Source: Pseudomonas congelans
GTDB taxonomy: Bacteria; Pseudomonadota; Gammaproteobacteria; Pseudomonadales; Pseudomonadaceae
DNA length: 64,000 nucleotides
Direction of reading: 5' to 3'
Assembly (NCBI RefSeq): GCF_900103225.1
Contig: NZ_FNJH01000001.1
Location: forward strand, 1,517,533-1,581,532
The notes beneath the pieces were generated by a model. The model did no database searches, was not told the DNA's origin, and worked only from the letters and a program-made list of their open reading frames with translations. Both the position numbers and the translations under genes were made by a program. Of the stretch, positions 37,458-44,879 are shown piece after piece (positions within the stretch are counted from its first letter, which is position 1; every line of letters starts with the position of its first letter).

Positions 37458-38526
37458 CGGCGTTCTCCTGCTGCTGGTTCTGGTGCAAATGCGCGCGCAG
37501 GGAATACTGATCCTTGCCGGTTTTGGTGTCGGGCTGGATCACCCCCTGAAACTGCGCATTATCCAGACTTCGGCAGTCCTTGACGCGGCCGATCAAGGCA
37601 CTGGCCTTGGCGCTCTGTCCGGAAAATGCCACCTCGGCACTGTCGCTGATTTCCAGATGCTCGATCCAGGTGTCCGAAGGCAGGCAGGCGGTCAGCTCGC
37701 TGAGCAGCGCCGAGAGCGGCGGCTGCGCAGCCTTGCGGCGCAACAGGTAGTTGGCGGCGCCCAAGGTGTTGGTCAATTGCTGGCGCAGTTGCTGGACCTC
37801 GCCTACCTGAGCCTTCTGCGCCTTGACGCTGGCCTGCATATCATCGAGCAGGCTCTGGCGGTCGTTCAGCCACAGCAACATGGCGCTCAGCAACAGACCG
37901 GCACACAGCCAGATCAGCCCGCGCTGCAAGCGATGGCCGGAGCGCGACTGTTGCGGGCGCAGTGGCATCGGCAGCAGATCGATATTCATGCGCTGCCCTG
38001 CAGCCAGGTTGTCAGCCCCCACGTCAGTGCCCACATCGACAGCATCGGGACGCAAGCCACGCTCGGCGCACTCACTGAGTATCGCGTCCAGCCGCTCGCG
38101 CAGGATTGCCACCAGCGTGACCTGCACAAAGCTGGCACTGCGACTGTCCTGTCGCGCCACGAAGTACAACTGGCCAGCGTCAAATGGCGTGAAACGGTCA
38201 AGCTCGTAGCCGACCACGGTCGACAGATTGCGTGCCGCAGCCGCAGGAAGCTGCAAGGTCTGCAACAGCACAGCCGACGGCGGCAGCAGCAGAACGCGCC
38301 GCACCTGAGGCGATGCATCGGGCAGCGGCTCGACCAACGGCCAGACAAGCGCCTGCTCCACGGTCTCGCGGCCCAGCCATCGACGCACACGCGGCGGCAG
38401 GCAGGCGCGAAGCTCCGCCACCCACCATTGCCAGGCGTGTTGCGCCGGACTGCCACGCCACTGCCGGGCGACCTGTTCGCGTAACGCGTAAACAGGCGCC
38501 AGACGTGCAGAAACTGATGAATTCAT
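37432..38526 (-). CDS. gspL: T2SS inner-membrane protein GspL
   Basis: A 364-residue bitopic protein. The N-terminal cytoplasmic actin-like domain (about 1-200) includes the RVLLLPPSAVLLQTLQLPAAAARNL and YELDRFTPFDAGQLYF strands typical of GspL/PilM-type proteins. A TM helix (about 208-228) and a periplasmic coiled coil plus ferredoxin-like domain follow. It recruits the ATPase GspE to the membrane. The ATG at 38526 overlaps the gspK stop. Confidence 0.88.
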   Translation of the reverse strand: MNSSVSARLAPVYALREQVARQWRGSPAQHAWQWWVAELRACLPPRVRRWLGRETVEQALVWPLVEPLPDASPQVRRVLLLPPSAVLLQTLQLPAAAARNLSTVVGYELDRFTPFDAGQLYFVARQDSRSASFVQVTLVAILRERLDAILSECAERGLRPDAVDVGTDVGADNLAAGQRMNIDLLPMPLRPQQSRSGHRLQRGLIWLCAGLLLSAMLLWLNDRQSLLDDMQASVKAQKAQVGEVQQLRQQLTNTLGAANYLLRRKAAQPPLSALLSELTACLPSDTWIEHLEISDSAEVAFSGQSAKASALIGRVKDCRSLDNAQFQGVIQPDTKTGKDQYSLRAHLHQNQQQENADAPSTDKP

Positions 38527-39257
38527 TCTTGCCAACGCAACACCCTGTAGGGCTGTGCGCCTCCCTCCGATGGGCTCAATAGAACAGTGGTCTGTAACAG
38601 GGCGGTCACGCCGCCCGGTCGTTCTGCGCGCGTGTCGATGGCCAGCACCTCACCGGGGTCGGCTCCAACCGCGCTCTGGTTCGGCAGGTTCAAGGCCCGA
38701 CGCAGCAACGCCGAAGCGAACGCCGGGTCGGGCCGATCCAGGCCGCTCCACAATGTTATTTCCGGCAGCAACCGGGCATACAGCGCCTGGTTCATGCCCG
38801 CCAGCTGGCGAACTTCCTCTACCACCCGCAGCGGTGACTGACCGCCGTTGCGCTGCGACTCCAGCACCTGGGCGATACCGCTGGCCTGATTTTTAGCCGC
38901 GCCGCAGGCCTGCAGCAGACGCGATATATCCGCAACCGGCGCGCTGTTGAGGTCCAGCTTGCCGCGCTCGCTTCTGATGCTGACCAGCAGTTGCGTATCA
39001 TCCATCCGCAATGAGACCACACGCCCGTCGGCAATCCAGCGTTTGCGCTGCTCAGGATCGAGCAAGCCCTGTACAGCCATATTCATGCCAGCTTCGGCCG
39101 CCAGCAGCGCCTGGGTATTTTGCCGTAACCAGAGCGATTGCCGGCTCTCCAGTTGCACCCATCCGGCCAGACCGCCAAGCAGCAGGCTCAGCAGTGCCAG
39201 CACCCAGAGCACCACCAGCAGCGCAACCCCGCGCTGCGATTGGCCGGTCACGTTCAT
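38523..39257 (-). CDS. gspK: T2SS minor pseudopilin GspK
   Basis: A 244-residue minor pseudopilin. The prepilin cleavage region is QRG/VALLVVLWVLALLSLL; GspK proteins lack the +5 Glu of other pseudopilins, as here. A LDLNSAPVADISRLL segment matches the GspK helical domain. At 244 residues it is shorter than classical GspK (about 300-330), which suggests a reduced alpha-helical insertion. It forms the pseudopilus tip with GspI and GspJ. It overlaps its neighbours by ATGA junctions. Confidence 0.87.
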   Translation of the reverse strand: MNVTGQSQRGVALLVVLWVLALLSLLLGGLAGWVQLESRQSLWLRQNTQALLAAEAGMNMAVQGLLDPEQRKRWIADGRVVSLRMDDTQLLVSIRSERGKLDLNSAPVADISRLLQACGAAKNQASGIAQVLESQRNGGQSPLRVVEEVRQLAGMNQALYARLLPEITLWSGLDRPDPAFASALLRRALNLPNQSAVGADPGEVLAIDTRAERPGGVTALLQTTVLLSPSEGGAQPYRVLRWQE

Positions 39258-39886
39258 TCGCCGCCCGCCCCGCCGGACAGGTCCAGACGCAAGGCCACCA
39301 CTTCAGAGACCCATTTCACCGCGCCATGGGTCTGCATATCGATGCGCACCGCACCCGGCAAACGATTCGGCCAGGGCCATTCGGCCATCCAGCCAGTCGG
39401 CTTGCCTTTGGGCGTCAGCCCGCGATAACTGAACGTCAGCGACTCGACGTTTTGCAGCAATACCTGAGGCTCACCCCAGGGTTTCAGGGCAATGCCATTC
39501 GCACTGGACTGAACCTGAGCGAACGAGACTTGCAAAGACCGATGGTCTTGCGGTCCCTTGAGCTCCAGGCTGTGAACCTGGATACCGCCGCCCAGCTCGC
39601 CCGGCAGCGTTGCGACAAACCGCAACTGCTGCGCCGAGCCTTCGAAAAAACCGCTGTTGACGTCATCTTCGCCAGACGTGTCCAGCGGCAGCGCCTGAGC
39701 GATCGAGCTGCGCAGGAACGCTTGCGCGGCGCGGATTTCATCCAGGTTAACGGTGTAGCGCTCAGCCTTGAGCACCGCACGATTGGCACCCAGCAACGCC
39801 CCGGCAACCAGCACCAGCAGCACGCCGAGCAGGCTGATCACCAGCAACACTTCCAGCAGCGTGAAGCCACGCTGGGTGCGCCTCAT
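39254..39886 (-). CDS. gspJ: T2SS minor pseudopilin GspJ
   Basis: A 210-residue minor pseudopilin. The prepilin motif is G/FTLLEVLLVISLLGVL with the +5 Glu. A long helix and beta-rich C-terminal domain follow, with the late segment VESLTFSYRGLTPKGKPTGWMAEWPWPNRLPGAVRI characteristic of GspJ. Part of the pseudopilus tip complex. The start overlaps the gspI stop by four bases. Confidence 0.88.
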   Translation of the reverse strand: MRRTQRGFTLLEVLLVISLLGVLLVLVAGALLGANRAVLKAERYTVNLDEIRAAQAFLRSSIAQALPLDTSGEDDVNSGFFEGSAQQLRFVATLPGELGGGIQVHSLELKGPQDHRSLQVSFAQVQSSANGIALKPWGEPQVLLQNVESLTFSYRGLTPKGKPTGWMAEWPWPNRLPGAVRIDMQTHGAVKWVSEVVALRLDLSGGAGGE

Positions 39887-40254
39887 GAACCCGCCCCGCT
39901 GACAGCGCCGCGCAATTTAAACGTGCTGAACTGCGCCTTGCGCTGATGCTCACTGAGCAGCAGATCGAGGCGAAACATCCTCGCCTGACCATTGGCACCC
40001 GGCAATTGACGGATATCCAGTGTCCATTCGATGCCCGCAAGTTTTCCCCGCCGCGTGCCGTTTTCCAGCGCACCGGCGCTTTCCTGATCCATTATCGTGC
40101 GTGCCGCATGGCTCAGCCGGTCACTGCGCGACACCTGCTGCAAGGAGCGCGCACTTTGCCCGAACGCCACCAGCAGAACACCGCTGCACACCGCCATGAC
40201 GGTTAATGCAGCAAGCATTTCCAGCAGGGTGAACCCCGACTGCGATGTTTTCAT
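39883..40254 (-). CDS. gspI: T2SS minor pseudopilin GspI
   Basis: A 123-residue small pseudopilin with the prepilin motif G/FTLLEMLAALTVMAVCSGVLL and +5 Glu. A short beta domain follows (GIEWTLDIRQLPG, MFRLDLLLS). GspI nucleates the tip complex with J and K. The single-base overlap with the gspH stop (TAATG) indicates translational coupling. Confidence 0.87.
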   Translation of the reverse strand: MKTSQSGFTLLEMLAALTVMAVCSGVLLVAFGQSARSLQQVSRSDRLSHAARTIMDQESAGALENGTRRGKLAGIEWTLDIRQLPGANGQARMFRLDLLLSEHQRKAQFSTFKLRGAVSGAGS

Positions 40255-40688
40255 TAAAGCGTCCGGACCTGGACGCTGCCGGTCAGCCAGCCAATATCAA
40301 TACGCCAGCGTCGGTCGCCGTCAGCGACCACCACGTTGCCACCACTGGAGCCGCCGTCCGGGTAGAACTCCACAGCGGAGCCAAGATCGGACGAAGTCTG
40401 CATGGTCACGCGCAGACTTTCCGGCCAGTGCATCTCGCGCTTGCCGGGCGCCTTGAAGGTCGCCTTGCGCAGATTGAACTCGGTGCGCGCCGGCTGACCG
40501 GTGACAATCGCGCGCACTCTGGTTGCCCGTAGCGCTTCGACCATGTCGCCGACCGCGCGCCGTTCACTGGCGGTACTCAAACCCTGTTGCAGACCGAAAC
40601 CCACCAGACCGACGGCGATGCTCATCAACACCAGCACCACCAGCATTTCCATGAGGGTAAAACCCCGGCTTGCGACAGGCGTTCTCAT
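40254..40688 (-). CDS. gspH: T2SS minor pseudopilin GspH
   Basis: A 144-residue pseudopilin with G/FTLMEMLVVLVLMSIAVGLVG at the N-terminus (+5 Glu). The C-terminal beta region has AVEFYPDGGSSGGNVVV and RWRIDIGWLTGSV, which matches GspH. It joins the major pilin GspG to the tip. It lies 8 bp after gspG. Confidence 0.9.
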   Translation of the reverse strand: MRTPVASRGFTLMEMLVVLVLMSIAVGLVGFGLQQGLSTASERRAVGDMVEALRATRVRAIVTGQPARTEFNLRKATFKAPGKREMHWPESLRVTMQTSSDLGSAVEFYPDGGSSGGNVVVADGDRRWRIDIGWLTGSVQVRTL

Positions 40689-40696
40689 GCCGAGCG

Positions 40697-41128
40697 TTAC
40701 TCCCAGTTGCCCAGGTCGGCGCTGTACCCTTCGCCGCCCGGCTGACCATCCTGGCCGTAGAAGATCAGGTCGAAGCTGCCGTGCTGGCCCGGGAAGCGGT
40801 AGCCGAATGCATGGCCGAACGGGTCTTTGAGGTCCGAAGGCTTCGCATAAGGGCCGTTCCAGTTAGACGCATTGCCCGGTTTCTCGGTCAATTGCTGCAA
40901 GGTCTTGGGTGGCGAACCGACGTCCAGCGCGTAGCTTTCGATCTTCATGCCCAGGCTGGCCAACTGAGCCTTGCCTGCGCCGTATTTGCCCTTGTCGACG
41001 TTGCCGCCCACCTGACGCACGACGATGGTCGCAACGATGCCCAGCAATACGATAACGGCGAGCATTTCCAGCAAAGTGAAACCGCCCTGTCGACGTGCGG
41101 GTTTGAAACGTGTACGGCTAAAAGTCAT
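40697..41128 (-). CDS. gspG: T2SS major pseudopilin GspG
   Basis: A 143-residue major pseudopilin. The motif G/FTLLEMLAVIVLLGIVATIVV with +5 Glu is followed by KAQLASLGMKIESYALDVG-PPKTLQQL and the calcium-binding C-terminal loop region (KDPFGHAFGYRFPGQHGSFDLIFYGQDGQPGGEG). It polymerises into the pseudopilus that pushes substrates through GspD. AGGAAA precedes the ATG. The prepilin peptidase (GspO/PilD) is not in the window. Confidence 0.95.
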   Translation of the reverse strand: MTFSRTRFKPARRQGGFTLLEMLAVIVLLGIVATIVVRQVGGNVDKGKYGAGKAQLASLGMKIESYALDVGSPPKTLQQLTEKPGNASNWNGPYAKPSDLKDPFGHAFGYRFPGQHGSFDLIFYGQDGQPGGEGYSADLGNWE

Positions 41129-41153
41129 CGGAATGGTTTCCTATTTCATGAAT

Positions 41154-42356
41154 TCAGATATTGCTGGTCAGGCTCATCAGCGGCAGCATGATGGCCAGCA
41201 TGATCACCGCGACCATGCCCGCCATCACCACTGTCAGCGCCGGTACGAGTGCCGCCAGCATGCGGTCGATACCGCGCTTGGCCTCGACGTCGAACACATC
41301 GGCGACCTTCATCAGCATGGTGTCCAGTTCGCCAGCCTGTTCGCCGACCTCGATCATTTGCAGCGCCAGATCCGGCAATAACGGCTGCGCGCCGAACGCG
41401 CTGGCCAGCGTACCGCCGCCCTTGACTGACTCGGCCGCCTGCTCGACCTGCGCCTGCAGGGCACGATTGGTGCAGACCTGGCGAGCGATCACCAGCGCCT
41501 GCAACAACGCCACTCCATTGGTCAAAAGCGTACCGAGGGTTCGCGTCAGGCGTGCTGCCTCGATGCGCTGCAGTAAAGGACCGATCACCCGAATGCCCAG
41601 CAAACGGCGGTCACGGCGCTCGCGACGCTGCGGGTCGCGCATGCGAATGGCCATGCCCCAAAACAACGCGATCAGGCCCGCCAGCACCGCCAGCCCGTAG
41701 TCGCTCAAAAACTCTCCGAGGTTGAGAATGACCTCGGTGATCAACGGAATCGGCACGCCCAGATCCTTGAAGATCGGTACGAATTGCGGCACGACATAGG
41801 CCAGCAACAGGGCCAGAGAGCCCAACACGCCCACTACCAGAAAGGCCGGATAGATCAGCGCGTTGATCACCTCGCCACGCAGCAACTGGCTGCGCTCCAG
41901 GTAATCGCTGAGCTGGCGCAGCGTGCTTTCCAGTGCGCCACCGGCTTCACCGGCGCGGACCATGCTTATATAGAGGGGCGAGAACTGGCTGCCCTCTTCT
42001 TCGAGCGCCACGGACAGCGGCTTGCCAGCCTTGACCTGCTCACGAATGCGCTCGATCAACGCTTTGGTCTGCGGTTGTCCAGGCTGTTTGAGCAGAATTC
42101 CAAGCGATCGTTCCAACGGTTGCCCCGCACCGAGCAACGTTGCGAGCTGCTGGGTAAAGCTGACCAGCGCCGCGCCATTGAGCAGGCCGCTGCCCAGCGC
42201 ACGGCGCAAACCGCCCAGACCGGCAGCATCGACCTGCAGGACCATCAGGCCACGCTTCTGCAATGCGGCAATGGCGGCATCCTGATCGCGGGCCTCCAGC
42301 GTGCCATTCTGCGGCGCGCCCTGAGCATCCAGCGCGCGGTACTTGAACAGACTCAT
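41154..42356 (-). CDS. gspF: T2SS inner-membrane platform protein GspF
   Basis: A 400-residue polytopic protein with two T2SSF domains. The N-terminal part (FKYRALDAQG-PQNGTLEARD) is typical. The duplicated domains show FTQQLATLLGAGQPLERSLGIL with SLYISMVRAGEAGG-like PLYISMVRAGEAGGAL, and RTLGTLLTNGVALLQALVIA with LALQMIEVGEQAGELD. It is the central membrane hub under the pseudopilus. The ATGA junction overlaps the gspE stop. Confidence 0.95.
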   Translation of the reverse strand: MSLFKYRALDAQGAPQNGTLEARDQDAAIAALQKRGLMVLQVDAAGLGGLRRALGSGLLNGAALVSFTQQLATLLGAGQPLERSLGILLKQPGQPQTKALIERIREQVKAGKPLSVALEEEGSQFSPLYISMVRAGEAGGALESTLRQLSDYLERSQLLRGEVINALIYPAFLVVGVLGSLALLLAYVVPQFVPIFKDLGVPIPLITEVILNLGEFLSDYGLAVLAGLIALFWGMAIRMRDPQRRERRDRRLLGIRVIGPLLQRIEAARLTRTLGTLLTNGVALLQALVIARQVCTNRALQAQVEQAAESVKGGGTLASAFGAQPLLPDLALQMIEVGEQAGELDTMLMKVADVFDVEAKRGIDRMLAALVPALTVVMAGMVAVIMLAIMLPLMSLTSNI

Positions 42357-44110
42357 GTGCCTTCACCACGGGTGACGCGCAGCACTTCTTCCAGCGAAGT
42401 CACCCCGGCCACGGCCTGACGCAGGCCCTCTTCATGCAGCGTGCGCAAGCCGCCACGTCGGGCCGCCTCTTCCAGCGTCGAGGCGTCGGCGTGGCGCATC
42501 AAAAGACTGCGCAGTTCTTCGTTCATCACCAGCAGTTCGGTGATTGCACTGCGCCCGCGATAGCCGCCGCCGGGCGCATCGGCACGCGGGCGATACAGAC
42601 GGATGGGCCGCTCGTCAGTGAAACGCTCCAGCCCGTGTTCGGCGATCAGCTCAGGCGGCGCATCGAAGGCTTCACGGGTCGCCGGATCGAGGCGACGGAC
42701 CAGGCGCTGAGCCAGAATTCCGTTGACCGTCGAAGCGATCAGGTAGCTTTCGACGCCCATGTCCAGCAAGCGGGTAATACTCGCCGCTGCGCTGTTGGTG
42801 TGCAGCGTCGAGAGCACCAGGTGACCGGTCAACGAGGACTGGATGGCAATACGGCAGGTTTCCAGGTCGCGCATCTCACCGATCATGATGACATCCGGGT
42901 CCTGACGCACGATGGAGCGTAGCGCCCCGGCGAAATCCAGGCCGATGGAAGGCTTGACCTGAATCTGGTTGATGCCTTCGAGCTGATACTCGACCGGGTC
43001 TTCAACGGTAATGATCTTGCGCTCGGCAGTATTGAGCCGTGACAGCGCGGTATACAGCGTGGTGGTCTTGCCGGAACCGGTCGGCCCGGTGACCAGCAGA
43101 ATGCCGTGCGGACGCTCCAGCACGTCGAGAAATTCGTCCAGCCGTTCGCCATCGAAACCCAGGCTCGGGAAATCGAAGTTGATGGTCTGTCGGTCCAGCA
43201 GACGCATGACCACCGATTCGCCAAAGCTGGTGGGCACTGTCGATACCCGCAGGTCCAGCTCCTTGCCCTGGATGCGCAGCATGATCCGGCCGTCCTGCGG
43301 CAGACGACGCTCGGCGATGTCCAGCCGCGCCATGATCTTCACCCTGGAAATCACCGCCGCCGAGGAGCTGGACGGCGGTGCCTCGGCTTCGTGCAAGACA
43401 CCGTCGATGCGATAGCGCACCTTCAACTGGCTCTCGAAGGGCTCGATATGAATGTCTGACGCACGCTGCTCGACCGCGCGCTGCAGGATCAGGTTGACCA
43501 GACGAATGACCGGCGCTTCGGAGGCCAGGTCCTTGAGGTGCTCGATGTCTTCCAGCGAGCCGCCCTCCTCATCCAGGTTCTCGATCAGGGTGCCCATCGC
43601 CGAACGGCCCTGGCCGTAGTAGCGTTCGATAAGGGTCTCGACCTCATTGCGCGGGCCGATGGACAGTCGCACCGGCACCTCGCAGGCATAGGCAATAGCC
43701 TGAAACGGGTACAGCGTGCCGGGGTTGGCGCTGAGCACTTGCAGGCCATGATCGCTCCAGCCTACCGGCACGACTTGATAGTGGCGCATGAAGCGTTCGG
43801 TCAGCGGCGGCAAAGGATCCAGCAGCGGTGGCACGGCGTCGGCGAGCAATAACGGTGCCTGCAGCAATGCTGCCCATGCGCGGGCCAGCTCGAATTCGGA
43901 AACCAGGCCCAGACGCGTCAGCAGCCCGAGCAACTCAGTGCCTTCAGACTCCTGCTGCAAACGCTGCGCGCGCTCCAGATCGGCCGTTTTCAGTCCGGCA
44001 TTTTCTATCAGCCAGGCACAGACCTGCTGGGCATCCGGAATGAGCAGACGGGAAACATCGACGGGAGCTGACGGCATGAATGAGGGCATTTTGCTACTTC
44101 GGAGGGACAT
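42353..44110 (-). CDS. gspE: T2SS assembly ATPase GspE
   Basis: A 585-residue secretion ATPase, first gene of the operon. It has N1/N2 domains for GspL binding (about 15-170), Walker A GPTGSGKTTTLY, Asp box and Walker B VMIGEMRD, and the His box LSTLHTNSAAASITRL. The C-terminal region normally carries a tetracysteine zinc motif before GY-GR; here the equivalent stretch is RPRADAPGGGYRGR without Cys. I use the ATG at 44110, whose GGAGAG lies in a hairpin arm. ATGs at 44089 and 44077 are alternatives but have no ribosome-binding site. Confidence 0.93.
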   Translation of the reverse strand: MSLRSSKMPSFMPSAPVDVSRLLIPDAQQVCAWLIENAGLKTADLERAQRLQQESEGTELLGLLTRLGLVSEFELARAWAALLQAPLLLADAVPPLLDPLPPLTERFMRHYQVVPVGWSDHGLQVLSANPGTLYPFQAIAYACEVPVRLSIGPRNEVETLIERYYGQGRSAMGTLIENLDEEGGSLEDIEHLKDLASEAPVIRLVNLILQRAVEQRASDIHIEPFESQLKVRYRIDGVLHEAEAPPSSSSAAVISRVKIMARLDIAERRLPQDGRIMLRIQGKELDLRVSTVPTSFGESVVMRLLDRQTINFDFPSLGFDGERLDEFLDVLERPHGILLVTGPTGSGKTTTLYTALSRLNTAERKIITVEDPVEYQLEGINQIQVKPSIGLDFAGALRSIVRQDPDVIMIGEMRDLETCRIAIQSSLTGHLVLSTLHTNSAAASITRLLDMGVESYLIASTVNGILAQRLVRRLDPATREAFDAPPELIAEHGLERFTDERPIRLYRPRADAPGGGYRGRSAITELLVMNEELRSLLMRHADASTLEEAARRGGLRTLHEEGLRQAVAGVTSLEEVLRVTRGEGT

Positions 44111-44114
44111 ATTA

Positions 44115-44140
44115 CAGCACTCTCCGCCTGGAGAGTGCTG
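44115..44140 (-). promoter_or_regulatory. Perfect hairpin covering the gspE ribosome-binding site
   Basis: An 11-bp perfect inverted repeat (CAGCACTCTCC / GGAGAGTGCTG, 4-base loop) lies between the small secreted protein gene and gspE. On the gspE strand the second arm contains GGAGAG nine bases before the ATG at 44110, so folding would hide the ribosome-binding site. No T run follows, so it is a poor Rho-independent terminator. It may act as a translational switch or an mRNA end/processing structure. Confidence 0.7.
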
Positions 44141-44160
44141 CGCTCAAAGGCTTCAAACGA

Positions 44161-44385
44161 TCAGTTTGACTGCTTTTGAGGGGTTGCGTTCTGCGGGCGA
44201 CCACCTTTTGTTTCGGTCTTCTGGTTTTGCGCCTTCTGCGCCGCCTTGGTGTCCTGGGTCTGGGTCATCACGGTCTCGTCGCTGGCGCCGGAAGTTGCGT
44301 CTGCGTCGGTAGCGTCGTCAGCAAAGACTGCACCACTCAGGGCAAGACCTAAAACCACACCGGCACTCATCATGGAAAACTTCAT
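44161..44385 (-). CDS. Small secreted or periplasmic disordered protein
   Basis: A 74-residue protein with a clear signal peptide (MKFSMMSAGVVLGLALSGAVFA) and predicted cleavage before DDATDAD. The mature 52 residues are low-complexity, Asp/Thr first and then Gln/Lys/Asn, without Cys or aromatic residues. I do not recognise a family. GAGGAG precedes the ATG with good spacing. It lies just upstream of gspE on the same strand, separated by the hairpin at 44115-44140, so it could be the first gene of the T2SS transcript. Function unknown. Confidence 0.72.
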   Translation of the reverse strand: MKFSMMSAGVVLGLALSGAVFADDATDADATSGASDETVMTQTQDTKAAQKAQNQKTETKGGRPQNATPQKQSN

Positions 44386-44879
44386 CGTATTAACTCCTCG
44401 AAAAACAAAAAGAGCTCCGCAAAAAAGCGGGGCAGTTATAGAAACCGGCCAAGAATTAGCGCACAGCATACTTCGCAACTTGCGAGCTGTCTTTCTTCGT
44501 CCTGAAAAATCTTAAACCCATCGACCAGTAGGTTTAACAAGAGTTCCTCAATTGTAAAGAAAAAATACGAAATCGAAGAAAAATACGCTTTTATTTGACA
44601 TTTATGCCTTGTTTTATACTTAATTGTATCGTTTTGTAGATTCAAAAAGCCATCATGCGATGTCGATATGATGGCACGCGGCAAGTAAAAAAATAACCGC
44701 CAAACAAAACTAATACGGTAACTAAGGAGTCCTACCTCGCGCCCTTACAACAGGGAATAAACGCGACGACGGGAAACTGTTGCCCACAGAAAAGTTGGCC
44801 GAAAGCAGTAAATAAGAACGCATTTATCCTGTGCACGTGCGCAGGCAGACAGTTATTTGAAACGCAGTTGGAGAGCAAT
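44386..44879. other. A/T-rich divergent region between the small secreted protein and the beta-glucosidase
   Basis: 494 bp without a supported gene. The stretch 44520-44720 is strongly A/T-rich compared with the flanks and should contain both divergent promoters. One open frame on the minus strand here has no ribosome-binding site and a random composition, so I leave it out. Confidence 0.45.

Noticed and set aside
44115..44140. Hairpin before gspE as a plain Rho-independent terminator
   Set aside because: No T run follows the stem on either strand, and the stem overlaps the gspE ribosome-binding site.
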